DNA of 41,248 nucleotides from Neorhodopirellula pilleata (GTDB taxonomy: Bacteria > Planctomycetota > Planctomycetia > Pirellulales > Pirellulaceae), in contig NZ_SJPM01000026.1 of NCBI RefSeq assembly GCF_007859915.1, positions 1 through 41,248 on the forward strand, in the 5' to 3' direction. A model generated the notes under the pieces. That model was not told where the DNA came from and made no database searches. It saw nothing but the letters and a program-made list of their open reading frames with translations. This document shows, piece after piece, positions 1 to 9,110 of this stretch. The position numbers and the translations under genes were made by a program. Position 1 is the stretch's first letter, and each line of letters opens with the position of its first letter.

Positions 1-102
1 GTAATCAGCGACGGCAGCGAGCTTGCCGACCACTTTGCGGCTCGCCCAGGAACCCACTACACGCGACAATCCAAGAAAGATAGGCTGCCTGCGATGACCT
101 AG
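1..102 (+). CDS. Possible C-terminal end of an upstream gene (partial)
   Basis: Frame 1 is open from the window edge to a TAG at 100-102, giving about 33 residues that end in a basic tail. The other two plus-strand frames are closed early. Nothing in the fragment is recognisable. It could be the tail of a gene lying upstream of the electron-transfer unit or simply chance; 33 open codons are weak evidence. Bases 103-218 that follow have no convincing gene. Confidence 0.25.
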   Translation, partial: VISDGSELADHFAARPGTHYTRQSKKDRLPAMT

Positions 103-218
103 TCACCGATTAGTGTGCCTGCACCCCGAGTTTCGCCAGACGCGTATTCGGTCTTACCTTCAAGCCACTGAATTCGGTAATTACTGAAACCGGATAGCCG
201 GTAAACGAGCGGCCGTCC

Positions 219-2120
219 GTGAAACTCCAACGCAAGGAAGCGTTCGGCTTGGAAACCTCGCAACAGCCAGTCACCGTCCAACGTCCTAAGCGCTGGGACG
301 AACCGATGGACCCGCAGATGAATGATGCGGACGTCCAGTGGCTTCTTGCGCGGATGCCATTTGCGGGTTTGGACGCGGCGGCGTTTCCAAAATCCGTTCC
401 CCTGAACGGCATCCTCAAAAATGATTGCCGGTTGCACCGTTTTGCACCGGGGCAGGTCATCGTCCGCGAGGGCGACTACGCCAACAGCGCGTTCTTGGTC
501 CTCGACGGACACGCCGAACTGATTACTCGGCCGGTGGCTCCCGAAGTACTGGGTCGTCGAGAGGTTTCCAAACGCAGTTGGCCGGAAACCCTCTGGGGAT
601 TGTTGCGACCGACTGGCGTCGAAGAAGCCCGCCGGCCCGAAGACGTCACGCCGGGCGTGGAAATCCAGGACCGCGGCGCGGGCCACGCCGGAACTGCCGA
701 CCAGGCGAGCCAACCAACTTTGTTCCTACAAGACTTCGCCGGGCTTGTGCGTTCCGGCCAAACCGCACGACTCACCCCCGGCGAGATGTTTGGGGAAGTC
801 GCCGCGATGCTACGCGGTCCACATGGGGCTACCGTGATTGCCGGCGACAATGCCGTCTTGTTGGAGATCCGTTTGCAGGGTCTCAAGATGTTGCAACGCG
901 ACGTCGAATTCGCCAAACGAATGGAAGACCACTATCGCAAACATTGGCTCGCGATTCACTTGCGAGAGATTCCGCTATTGCGGTTCGTTCCCGAATCCAA
1001 TTTGCAAACCATCGTGCAACATACCGAATTGCGATCGTTCGGCCGGTTGGAATGGAACGCCGATTACAGCAAGGCCCGCAAACTTTCTCCGAGCGAGCAG
1101 ATCGGGTCCGAGCCGGTCGTGGTCGCCGAAGGACGACATGTCACCGAACTGATCGTCGTCCGTAGCGGGTTCGGGCGCGTCTGCCAAAACTATGGTGCGG
1201 CCAAACGTACCACCGCCTACCTCGGTAAAGGACATGTCTTCGGACTCGACGAAATCACATTGAGCGTCGTCGGTGAAGGCGGCAGCGTTCCGTTGCAACA
1301 TTCCTTGCAAGCGGTCGGCTTCTTGGACACGCTGCACATCCCCGTCGAAGTTTTTGCGCGAGAAGTGTTGCCCCACATCCGCCGCGATGAACTGCCGCCG
1401 ACGGCAAAACGGGCGATGGAACTTTCCATCGCCAAGTCGAGCACCACGTCGCGGCGGGAACGACGCAACATCAAACGAGCCCAAGACGACAAGAAACTCG
1501 GGCTCCCTATCATCGCCGATCCATCGGCCCATTCGAAGACTTGGGATACGTTACCCGCCTCGACGGGAACTTCGTTCGAACCGACCGGGCTGCTTGAATT
1601 CATCGTCCAGAATCGTTTCAACAACGGTCGTCAAGCGATGATCATTGACTTGCACCGTTGCACCCGTTGCGACGAATGCGTTAAAGCCTGCGCCGATGTT
1701 CATGACGGGAACCCTCGGTTTGCCCGGATCGGACCGCGTCACGAGCGGTTGCAGTTCGTCCAGGCGTGCATGCACTGCACCGACCCGGTGTGCATGATCG
1801 GTTGCCCGACCGGAGCATTGCACCGCGATGAAGCCTCGGGGCTCGTGAACATCTCCGAAAACATCTGCATCGGTTGCGGCGTGTGTGCCAACGGTTGCCC
1901 GTACAACAACATTGAAATGGTCGAAGTCCGCGATCGGAAAGGTCGCCCCTATCTGGATGAGAAAACGAACCGTCCGATTACGAAGTCGACTAAATGCGAC
2001 ATGTGCAACAGCGTCCCGAGTGGTCCCGCATGTGCTGCGGCGTGCCCGCATGACGCGTTGGTGCGCATCGATTTGAATGAATCGCCGCCGTTGGAAGATT
2101 GGTTGCGGAGACGAGTATGA
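219..2120 (+). CDS. Cyclic-nucleotide-binding-domain / 4x[4Fe-4S] ferredoxin fusion protein
   Basis: Predicted cytoplasmic electron-transfer protein of 633 residues. Two cNMP-binding (CRP/PKA-type) folds come first: residues about 70-230, with a loop insertion near 105-180 and a phosphate-cassette-like FGEVAAML at 191-198, and a degenerate one near 260-390. The C-terminus is a DmsB/HybA-type ferredoxin module with sixteen cysteines in four groups (481/484/487/491, 517/520/525/529, 550/553/556/560, 593/596/605/609), enough for four [4Fe-4S] clusters. The Arg that normally contacts the cyclic phosphate after FGE is not obvious (the stretch reads PHGATV), so nucleotide binding is uncertain. The start is GTG 219, because an in-frame TAG precedes it at 195-197 and the RPKRWDEP segment resembles planctomycete homologues as I remember them; ATG 306 is the alternative. 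Its stop overlaps the next gene by ATGA, so the three genes to 5202 form one unit. Confidence 0.88.
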   Translation: MKLQRKEAFGLETSQQPVTVQRPKRWDEPMDPQMNDADVQWLLARMPFAGLDAAAFPKSVPLNGILKNDCRLHRFAPGQVIVREGDYANSAFLVLDGHAELITRPVAPEVLGRREVSKRSWPETLWGLLRPTGVEEARRPEDVTPGVEIQDRGAGHAGTADQASQPTLFLQDFAGLVRSGQTARLTPGEMFGEVAAMLRGPHGATVIAGDNAVLLEIRLQGLKMLQRDVEFAKRMEDHYRKHWLAIHLREIPLLRFVPESNLQTIVQHTELRSFGRLEWNADYSKARKLSPSEQIGSEPVVVAEGRHVTELIVVRSGFGRVCQNYGAAKRTTAYLGKGHVFGLDEITLSVVGEGGSVPLQHSLQAVGFLDTLHIPVEVFAREVLPHIRRDELPPTAKRAMELSIAKSSTTSRRERRNIKRAQDDKKLGLPIIADPSAHSKTWDTLPASTGTSFEPTGLLEFIVQNRFNNGRQAMIIDLHRCTRCDECVKACADVHDGNPRFARIGPRHERLQFVQACMHCTDPVCMIGCPTGALHRDEASGLVNISENICIGCGVCANGCPYNNIEMVEVRDRKGRPYLDEKTNRPITKSTKCDMCNSVPSGPACAAACPHDALVRIDLNESPPLEDWLRRRV

Positions 2121-3052
2121 GCACGATCGAACGCCGCCGACCGGCCTCAGCGAAGAAACCGTTCCAATGGACCGAACCGCTTCAACGCGGTCTGGAGTGG
2201 ATGATCGGTGCGGGAACTTCGTATTCGTTCCGACGTCGACGTTTCGTTTCACTGATATCGGTTGGATTATCACTGACCGTGATGTCGGCCATCGTCGCCT
2301 ATGTCGACGCCATGATGTGGCATCGTGGTGTGATGACCGGATGGACGTTAATGGCGTGTTTGGTAATGTTGACCACGATCGGCGTTCGTCGTCGCGTTCC
2401 TGGTTTGCGATTGGGAACGATGAGCACTTGGACCCAAGTTCACATCTACACGGGGCTGTTCTCGATTGGGATGTTCTTGCTGCACACGCCGACGATATGG
2501 CGAGGTCGTTTCATTGCCGACGGTTATTTTGAAGGTTCGTTGAGCACGCTGTTTTGGTTCGTTAGCGGATCGGGAATCTATGGCTTGATTGCCAGTCGCC
2601 GTTTGCCGGTTCGTCTTTCGACCGTCGGCGAGCAAATCCGGTTTGACCAAATCCAATGGCGGCGACATCAGATCGCGGATCTGGCCACCGAAGAAATCAG
2701 CGAGCTGAAAAGCTTTGCCGCCATTACCGTGCTGGGCGAGTTCCACGAAAACTACTTGAATCGATTCTTTCAACGTCCGCCAACGCTGGCCTACCTCGTA
2801 TTCCCCAATTCGGTCCGCCGTCGGCGGATGATGGCGGGATTGCTCGAACTGAATCGGTATCTCGACGAGGAGGGCAAGATTGCCAGCGGCCGGCTGGCCG
2901 GTTTGGTTCGGCATCGCGACGACTTGGACTATCAATACGCGCTGCAATTGCGTTTGCGGATGTGGGTATGGGTTCACGCGACCGCCTCAATTGCTTTGCT
3001 CGTAATGGCCATCATCCACGGCATCCTCGCGTTGAGGTTTCTAGGCACATGA
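2117..3052 (+). CDS. Di-haem cytochrome b-like integral membrane protein
   Basis: 311 residues with about five membrane helices (near 43-65, 73-91, 107-125, 140-160 and 283-307). Two helices each carry a His pair, H109/H123 and H287/H301, spaced as expected for two stacked b haems across a membrane. This is the pattern of NarI/HybB/thiosulfate-reductase-type quinol-linked cytochromes b, although I cannot place it in a named family. A hydrophilic segment at about 165-280 separates the two halves. The start is ATG 2117, overlapping the ferredoxin stop by 4 bp (ATGA), and the end overlaps the decahaem cytochrome start the same way. From context it would pass electrons between the cytoplasmic Fe-S protein, the quinone pool and the periplasmic cytochrome. 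The His-ligand assignment is inference from spacing. Confidence 0.75.
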   Translation: MSTIERRRPASAKKPFQWTEPLQRGLEWMIGAGTSYSFRRRRFVSLISVGLSLTVMSAIVAYVDAMMWHRGVMTGWTLMACLVMLTTIGVRRRVPGLRLGTMSTWTQVHIYTGLFSIGMFLLHTPTIWRGRFIADGYFEGSLSTLFWFVSGSGIYGLIASRRLPVRLSTVGEQIRFDQIQWRRHQIADLATEEISELKSFAAITVLGEFHENYLNRFFQRPPTLAYLVFPNSVRRRRMMAGLLELNRYLDEEGKIASGRLAGLVRHRDDLDYQYALQLRLRMWVWVHATASIALLVMAIIHGILALRFLGT

Positions 3053-5202
3053 GCCGCAACACAATCTCACCGCCGCCGCGCCAGACGATCCGCCTGGAAC
3101 CTCCGCCGCGAATGGTCCGTCCGATCCGACGACGCCCTTGGATCATCGGGTTGCTGCTGGTGTTTGCAATCACGCTGATGATCGCATTGGGAACTCCGTT
3201 GGCACCGCACGTCGTCAAACCGGGGGACTTGTCATTGGCTCACTCGCAAATCCTCGAAGGCACACTCACTCAAGACCGCTGCGCGACATGCCACGATAAC
3301 GTCTCTGCGGAAACCTGGAGCGGTATGCGAACGAGCGGGCACGCCGGGATTGATCAGGAAACGGCGTCGATGACGGACCGTTGCGTGCAATGCCATCATC
3401 AACGGATCGCACCCAAGGTCGCGAGATCCGCCCATAACCTATCCGTCGAGGATCGATTGCGACTGACGCAGCGACTTCATCGTGCGTTTCCCGTTCAAAC
3501 CGATTCAAATCGCGACCGCCAACCCGATCCGTGGGTGACTCGCGTTTCAAATCAAGTCAGCGTTGTGGGCGGATGGATCGGTTGGGGCACGGAGACTTCG
3601 ACGAATTCTCAAGACGACGTGGCTTGCAGCGTATGCCATCGCGAACATCATGGAGTCCACGCGAACCTGTCGGCCGTCACCGACGCGCAGTGCCAAACGT
3701 GCCACTCACGTCAGTTTGATTCGTTCGCCGACGGCCATCCTGAGTTCGACAACTACCCGGCATCGTCAGCCCGCACGATCGCGTTTGACCATGTTCGCCA
3801 CGCCAATTTGCACTATCCCAAACAAGCAGAGTCGAACACAAACGCATCCTCTCAGTTTGATTGCCGCACCTGCCATCTCGTTACGACTGCACAAGTTCAA
3901 TCGTCAAGCCCACTCACCGCATTGACTGCAGCGAGCGATCCGGTCGTCGGCACTTTGCCTTTCGAAACCGCCTGCGCTTCGTGCCACGACGAGAAACTCA
4001 AAGTCGCGATCTCGAACGGTCCCGCCCTGATTTCATTGCCCACATTTCCCACCGAAGTCACTCGGCAACTCGAAAGCTGGCCGGAAGCGGCAACCGGTTC
4101 ACCCGATGGTGAATTATCCGGATGGATGAAACTGTTGCTCACAGCGCAGGACCCTGCGTTGGATTTAGAGGGGCTGACGAATCTCGGACGTGTCGACTGG
4201 CGATCACCCGAACGCCTCGATCAAGCTGTCCGTTTGGCTCGCGCGATTCGAACTTTCGCGATCGACTTGTCGGTCCAGGGCCAACCCTGGTTACGTGACC
4301 TCGCTGTCCGAGCTGGTGCCCGAGAAGCCGACGCGGTCCGGTTGGCCCGTTCGTTTCAACCGCAGTTAATGCGGGACGCTGTTAAAGAATGGTTCGGACA
4401 AGCAAGTACGTCGGCGGTCGATCGATTCTCGGCACGCCCCGAGTCCGACGCAGCTTCCAATGGTTCTCGGTTGATTATGACTGACGACTTGCTATTGGAT
4501 GATTCAAGCGGCGGCGACGAACTTCTAGGCGATTGGTCCTCGACAGACGATCCACTTGTCGACGAGCCAATTGTCGACGATCCACTCATTGACCAGCCGC
4601 GCAAGAGCGATCCACTTGTTGACGATCCGCTGATCGATGATCCGCTGATGCCCGGGCCCCCTTCGGCCGGCGCTTCGCGGGATTGGCAAGCCGAAGTCGA
4701 CCGTCGATTTGATCCGGCGAAAACCCAATCCTTCGGCGGTTGGTATCGTGACGATTTGACGTTGTCACTGCGGTATCGTGGGACCGGACATGCCGACGAG
4801 GTACTGCGGGTTTTGGTCGACTTGTCCCGCGTGGGTGACTTACAATCGCCTCAGGATGCTACGATCGCTTCGTGCATCGAATGTCATCAAAACGGAAGTT
4901 GGAAAGCGGAAGGAATCACCGGTTTACGAGACCGTTTGGCTAAGTTTACTCACCGGCCCCACTTGGATATTCGCGGCTTGCAAGATTGCCGGCACTGCCA
5001 TAGCCTCGCCTCACCTTCGGTTGAGGTGGCTTCGAAGGAACCTTCCCTTTCGATCACTCAGGTCTCCACTCAACCGCGTCCCCATGGTGTAGTTGACTTT
5101 GCACCATTGCAAAAGGCGGCTTGTGTGACCTGCCACACGTCCACAGCAGCGGGCGATCATTGCACAACTTGTCACCGCTATCATGTCGGCGAAGTTCCTT
5201 AG
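3049..5202 (+). CDS. Membrane-anchored decahaem cytochrome c
   Basis: 717 residues. After a basic N-terminus a single hydrophobic helix (about 31-50) would anchor or export the protein. Ten CxxCH haem-c motifs follow: CATCH, CVQCH, CSVCH, CQTCH, CRTCH and CASCH in the first third, then, after a gap of roughly 300 residues without haem sites, CIECH, CRHCH, CVTCH and CTTCH at the end. The gap contains an acidic linker of repeated DPLxDDP/DEP units (bases about 4546-4650). The start ATG 3049 overlaps the stop of the b-type cytochrome by ATGA; the frame is open further upstream, but that part overlaps the preceding gene. The role is inferred as a periplasmic electron acceptor or donor for the membrane partner. 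The terminal substrate cannot be read from sequence. Multihaem proteins of this kind often work in respiration or extracellular electron transfer. Confidence 0.88.
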   Translation: MSRNTISPPPRQTIRLEPPPRMVRPIRRRPWIIGLLLVFAITLMIALGTPLAPHVVKPGDLSLAHSQILEGTLTQDRCATCHDNVSAETWSGMRTSGHAGIDQETASMTDRCVQCHHQRIAPKVARSAHNLSVEDRLRLTQRLHRAFPVQTDSNRDRQPDPWVTRVSNQVSVVGGWIGWGTETSTNSQDDVACSVCHREHHGVHANLSAVTDAQCQTCHSRQFDSFADGHPEFDNYPASSARTIAFDHVRHANLHYPKQAESNTNASSQFDCRTCHLVTTAQVQSSSPLTALTAASDPVVGTLPFETACASCHDEKLKVAISNGPALISLPTFPTEVTRQLESWPEAATGSPDGELSGWMKLLLTAQDPALDLEGLTNLGRVDWRSPERLDQAVRLARAIRTFAIDLSVQGQPWLRDLAVRAGAREADAVRLARSFQPQLMRDAVKEWFGQASTSAVDRFSARPESDAASNGSRLIMTDDLLLDDSSGGDELLGDWSSTDDPLVDEPIVDDPLIDQPRKSDPLVDDPLIDDPLMPGPPSAGASRDWQAEVDRRFDPAKTQSFGGWYRDDLTLSLRYRGTGHADEVLRVLVDLSRVGDLQSPQDATIASCIECHQNGSWKAEGITGLRDRLAKFTHRPHLDIRGLQDCRHCHSLASPSVEVASKEPSLSITQVSTQPRPHGVVDFAPLQKAACVTCHTSTAAGDHCTTCHRYHVGEVP
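4546..4650 (+). repeat. Degenerate DPL(V/I)D(D/E)P coding repeat in decahaem linker
   Basis: Within the decahaem cytochrome, the motif DPLVD/DPLID recurs about six times in 35 codons, interrupted once by a QPRKS segment. Base-level similarity (gatccact, gatccgct) shows it arose by short tandem duplication. It is acidic and proline-rich, consistent with an extended flexible linker between the six-haem and four-haem halves. Confidence 0.7.
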
Positions 5203-5243
5203 AGCCCAGTGCTCCGTCAAAATTTAATTTTAGGGTATCAGCA

Positions 5244-5297
5244 ACGTGGCTCGACAGTCCTCCGTCGAGAATCACGGTGGGGACCACCGTGCCACGT
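5244..5297. terminator. Three-way-junction fold between convergent genes, probable terminator/repeat
   Basis: Outer stem ACGTGGC (5244-5250) pairs with GCCACGT (5291-5297). Inside it, CTCGAC (5250-5255) pairs with GTCGAG (5264-5269), and ACGGTGG (5274-5280) pairs perfectly with CCACCGT (5284-5290) around a GGA loop. On the plus strand a TTTTTA run follows directly. It lies between the converging cytochrome gene (ends 5202) and the minus-strand gene ending at 5334, a fitting place for a terminator. The elaborate fold also suggests a dispersed repeat family; I recall similar text from Rhodopirellula genomes, which is memory and not a search. Confidence 0.6.
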
Positions 5298-5333
5298 TTT
5301 TAGCCAACCCTCATTCTAAATCTTGGCGAAGCA

Positions 5334-6650
5334 CTAAGGAACAGATTTCTTTAGCTCCATCGAGGACCAACCGCGACCGTAGGGGTGGTTGGGATCAAGT
5401 TGCTCGATTCGGTTGATGCTGAGGAGATTGAAATAATCGGATACGTCTATGCATGACAAACGAAGGCCGTCATTCTCGCGATCCCAATGCAACGCATAAT
5501 CTGGGCTAAGCTGCCAATCCTCAGCCGTCAGCCCGACTCGACTGAGATCGGTGATGCGTTCGGGCATCTTGCCTTCTTGGATCTGATATTGCCGGACCGC
5601 GATCGCGGCGATTGTCCATTTGCGATCAAAAGCCGCTTGCGTGATCTGCTGTGAAATATTGCCGGGATAAAACTGTAGTCCGTTGACCGCATCTTGAGCG
5701 ATGGCGAACGGAAATCCGAGTGGACTGAAGGAATGATCGGCCTTGCCGGACGTCCAGTCACGCTGCATCGCAATGGCCCTCTTGGAGTGTGCGAGTGTCC
5801 CGGCCGGCTGCAGCCTCATCGCGGCTTCGTATTGTTCAAGAACCTGCCAAACATGCGATGGTAGGATACCCAAAAGCGAGCCGTTGTCTTGGAAGTACTG
5901 GCGACGACGTTCAATCGCCAGTGAACCGTCCAAACCGTACCGCATGAATGCGCTTTCCATATGCCCTTGAAGTTGATTCTTCCATCGCTTCTGTGCATCG
6001 TATGGTTTAGCAACGATGGATCGTAGCTGCGACAATTGCTCGGCGTCCCACGATGGGTACTCGAGCGATTGGCGTAGTAGCGCGATATCCGGAATCTTTT
6101 CGTAGAGCTGGAGCGCCCGTCCATAGTCGCCGCTATGATAAGCCTTACGAAACAAACGGTGCTTGATTTCAATGAAAGCCGATGACCAGTATCGGCCTTG
6201 ATAGTAGTGATCGCTCGAGACAAATAACGAGGGACGCCAAGTACTTTCAACACTATCGGTGATATCGGGAGCAAGATCGACTAAGACTTGATCCTGTCGG
6301 ATCCGGTAGTCGACATAAGGCTTGGCTTCCCAAGGAACTTCCGGCGGCGCGACTTTATCAACACTGCGGACGTCACGATTCCACCAAGCTCCGAATCTCA
6401 TGGCGGCTTGCTCGACCGAACGCAGTCGTCCAGACTCGTCGCGAGTATGATCGGACTCATAGTCGTTCAACGCCAACACCGAGTTGGTAATCAAGCCATC
6501 CTGTTGCCATCGAGTAACACGTTGATCGATCGCCGACGCGACACGGACTTGTCGCCAAGTTTCGGTCACGAACAAGATCCCCAACGCCGCGATGGGAGCG
6601 ACCAGCCCGAGCCAGTACAGCGATTCTTTGAATGCGAGGTAGCGTTTCAT
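5334..6650 (-). CDS. Unknown membrane-anchored protein, last gene of the GntR/ABC operon
   Basis: 438 residues, not recognised as any named family. A single hydrophobic helix lies at about 11-31 (SLYWLGLVAPIAALGILFV) and the remainder is hydrophilic, so most of it probably lies outside the cytoplasm. Helical, TPR-like stretches are suggested around residues 160-300, but I see no clear motif. ATG 6650 overlaps the TGA of the ABC permease gene by 4 bp (ATGA), arguing for coupled translation and a role tied to the transporter, for example a periplasmic accessory or substrate-binding part. An open frame extends 25 codons upstream into the permease gene; the overlap start is preferred. The gene ends 36 bp from the fold at 5244-5297. 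Confidence 0.8.
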   Translation of the reverse strand: MKRYLAFKESLYWLGLVAPIAALGILFVTETWRQVRVASAIDQRVTRWQQDGLITNSVLALNDYESDHTRDESGRLRSVEQAAMRFGAWWNRDVRSVDKVAPPEVPWEAKPYVDYRIRQDQVLVDLAPDITDSVESTWRPSLFVSSDHYYQGRYWSSAFIEIKHRLFRKAYHSGDYGRALQLYEKIPDIALLRQSLEYPSWDAEQLSQLRSIVAKPYDAQKRWKNQLQGHMESAFMRYGLDGSLAIERRRQYFQDNGSLLGILPSHVWQVLEQYEAAMRLQPAGTLAHSKRAIAMQRDWTSGKADHSFSPLGFPFAIAQDAVNGLQFYPGNISQQITQAAFDRKWTIAAIAVRQYQIQEGKMPERITDLSRVGLTAEDWQLSPDYALHWDRENDGLRLSCIDVSDYFNLLSINRIEQLDPNHPYGRGWSSMELKKSVP

Positions 6651-9106
6651 GGGAGCGTCTGATTGGATGGTGGAGCGGTTTGGTTCTGAAGTTTGATCGC
6701 ATCTTGTTCCCAGGCTGCATACCACTGGGAGCCCGGGTACTGGATCACGAAGTGCACATTGGCGGTATCCCGGGGATGGGCGGAGACGCGTAGTCGGTCG
6801 GCATAAGGACCGGCTTCAAACATCGCCGTTTTCCCGAAAAAGCACTGGTGTAGCCGCTGCCGCATCGCGAAGGTGGGTTGCCCCGATTCGCCGGCTTCGA
6901 TCATTCGCAACAATGCATCGGTCACTTCCGATCCGGCCCGAGGGATCACCCACTCGATCTGGTAGACGGGCAGGTAATCAACAACGTCACCCAAGTCGTA
7001 GCCTCCCAAATGTGGCTCCTTCGCAATCGGTTTTCCGTTGTCGTTCAGTTCAACCTGACCTTCAACGAAGTATCGATACGACGCCAGCACGGCTCGACGC
7101 CGCGCTGCGTTGCGTGAGGTTTGATCAGCGACAAGACGGATGGCACGTTGAGCAAACTCGGTTTCCCAAAGTGACCGCATTTCCGGTTTGGCGTAAGCTT
7201 GAATCAGGTAAATCTCCAACGCATCCGCACCGCATTGATCGTTGATCCGGTAGCTCAAACGAAACCGTCCGACCATTTCGACTAGAAAATCTGACCAGAT
7301 TGCGAAGTGGTTGACCGATTCGGCAGATGAATTGCCTGTGTTCGCGACCGCTTTTAGCCGGTGATACTCGGTCGATCCGATCATGGAATCGATATGATCG
7401 GCTCTTAAAGGCACCTCTGGATCGACCGGCAAAATCAAGTAGTCGCTCGGTACATCATCGATCGTCTGCAGGAAATCAACCATTTCTTGACCCGATCGTT
7501 TGTCGTCAAGAGAGCGTTCCGACCAATCGAGTTGTTCCACTCCGCGACTGGGAATGGAGCGAGGATGACGCGGCGGCCATGACAACGTCGACGCTGCCTG
7601 CAAGACATCGTTTCGCCGTTGAGTCGACATAGCGGGAAACTGTGCTACGTCCCAAGCAAAGTTCGCGATCGGCAGACCGATCATCAACGCGACGAGCCCC
7701 GCATGGATCAGCCAGAACCTGAGCGATCGAGTGTCGTCCATGTGCCATCGCATCGTCGACCAAGTCGCGAAGAAAGGAAGGATCGAACCGATCAACAGAA
7801 GCCAGGGTGAATTTCCCATCGGCCCGACCGACGCGATGGCGGCTAACACCGTCATGCCCGAGAGCAACGGTGCCAAAAAGGCGGACCCGCCGAGAACGCG
7901 AATCAATTGTCCTGTCCACTGCGAGATTCCGTAGACGCACGCCGCGATCGCCCCAATACACGCGACGGAGAACACCGGGCCTGCTCGCTCAAGTCCGTCC
8001 ACCAAAATCAATCTTTGGGTGGCGTAGTAGGCCAATAAAGCCGCGGCAATCATTGCCGTCGGCACGGCGTGGCGGGTCCACCAAACTCGCGTTGGCGAGA
8101 CACCACGATCGGCCATGAACCTCAAACGTGAAGTGCTGCCGTCCCCGGCGAACGCGAATACGCCCAACCACGACAGACTGAGCGGGGCCAGCAATGACAA
8201 CCCTCCCAGCAAACCACCCGCGAATCGGCCGCCTTCTCGAGTAACGATCAACGCGAACGCGACGACACCAATGAGCAGCATCGCAGATAATCCGGCAAGC
8301 GTGACGGGGCTGTGGTGGATCGATTGCCATACGAGCGAACTCGCCGATGAGCGATAGGGTTGCTGGCTCGGCATCGCCGCCCGCGGCGGACGCCAAGCGT
8401 CGACGTCCGTTGAGGATGGCAAAGAGGGTGGCGCCGGATCGGCGTCAAAAAACCTCGCGGCGGCGCGGTGACCGAGCCAAACCGTGAAGATGATTGCGGG
8501 AAACGTCATCCACGTCGTAATTTGAACAACCTGTTCGGGCGACACATACCGGCCCATCTGTTGATAGACCACGCTGGCGGCGAGATTCGCGAGTAAAAAT
8601 GGGATCGAGGCGATCGGCAACAACGCGATTAATCCGCCAAACGCATTTTCGATTCGCCACGCGGTAAAGAGTCCGGCCGTCAGTAAGAACACCGTGTGAA
8701 CGATCCAGAACGCTAAATGATTGTTAGACAGCGTGTAACCCATCACCGTGAGAAACACGAACGCAACAATCCACATCAAAACCAGACCGATCGCCGCAGC
8801 GAGCAATTTGGATCGAAAAACAGTCGAGAATGAAATCGGCAGCGAGACAACCCACCGCAACGTGCGGGTTTCTTTCTCGTTGCCGACCAAAATCGCTCCG
8901 GCTCCGGCGGCCAACAACGATGGCATTGCCAAGGGCAACCAAACGGTCACATTCCCCTCGACTCCGCTCCGGAATATCAAGCCGGCGATCCAAAGCAAGA
9001 ACGTGACGACGATCAACATCGCCACCAGCGGCAATAGTTGCCGAAGATCTTTCCAAAGCAGCACGCGAATCGGCGGCGTGATCAATGGCAAATTGCTCGA
9101 AGACAT
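6647..9106 (-). CDS. ABC-2-type transporter permease, large
   Basis: 819 residues. The N-terminal half holds two blocks of membrane helices (about residues 25-230 and 275-500), as expected for two ABC-2-type permease halves in one chain. The segment from about 505 to the end is mostly hydrophilic and is likely an added extracytoplasmic domain. The N-terminus PPIRVLLWKDLRQLLPLV is typical of planctomycete ABC-2 permeases that follow a YtrA-like regulator. ATG 9106 is chosen over a start 29 codons upstream because it lies 4 bp after the ATPase stop and has a GGAAGG ribosome-binding site that includes the ATPase stop region. The C-terminal TGA overlaps the start of the 438-residue gene. The substrate is unknown. 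Confidence 0.85.
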   Translation of the reverse strand: MSSSNLPLITPPIRVLLWKDLRQLLPLVAMLIVVTFLLWIAGLIFRSGVEGNVTVWLPLAMPSLLAAGAGAILVGNEKETRTLRWVVSLPISFSTVFRSKLLAAAIGLVLMWIVAFVFLTVMGYTLSNNHLAFWIVHTVFLLTAGLFTAWRIENAFGGLIALLPIASIPFLLANLAASVVYQQMGRYVSPEQVVQITTWMTFPAIIFTVWLGHRAAARFFDADPAPPSLPSSTDVDAWRPPRAAMPSQQPYRSSASSLVWQSIHHSPVTLAGLSAMLLIGVVAFALIVTREGGRFAGGLLGGLSLLAPLSLSWLGVFAFAGDGSTSRLRFMADRGVSPTRVWWTRHAVPTAMIAAALLAYYATQRLILVDGLERAGPVFSVACIGAIAACVYGISQWTGQLIRVLGGSAFLAPLLSGMTVLAAIASVGPMGNSPWLLLIGSILPFFATWSTMRWHMDDTRSLRFWLIHAGLVALMIGLPIANFAWDVAQFPAMSTQRRNDVLQAASTLSWPPRHPRSIPSRGVEQLDWSERSLDDKRSGQEMVDFLQTIDDVPSDYLILPVDPEVPLRADHIDSMIGSTEYHRLKAVANTGNSSAESVNHFAIWSDFLVEMVGRFRLSYRINDQCGADALEIYLIQAYAKPEMRSLWETEFAQRAIRLVADQTSRNAARRRAVLASYRYFVEGQVELNDNGKPIAKEPHLGGYDLGDVVDYLPVYQIEWVIPRAGSEVTDALLRMIEAGESGQPTFAMRQRLHQCFFGKTAMFEAGPYADRLRVSAHPRDTANVHFVIQYPGSQWYAAWEQDAIKLQNQTAPPSNQTLP

Positions 9107-9110
9107 GACT

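Noticed and set aside
99..713. 204-codon minus-strand frame at the left edge
   Set aside because: Runs opposite the first cNMP domain of the ferredoxin fusion; no recognisable domain. The plus-strand gene explains the region better.
2656..3048. Upstream open extension of the decahaem cytochrome frame
   Set aside because: It overlaps the cytochrome b gene entirely. The ATG at 3049 overlaps that gene's stop by ATGA and is followed directly by a basic-plus-hydrophobic anchor, which marks the true start.
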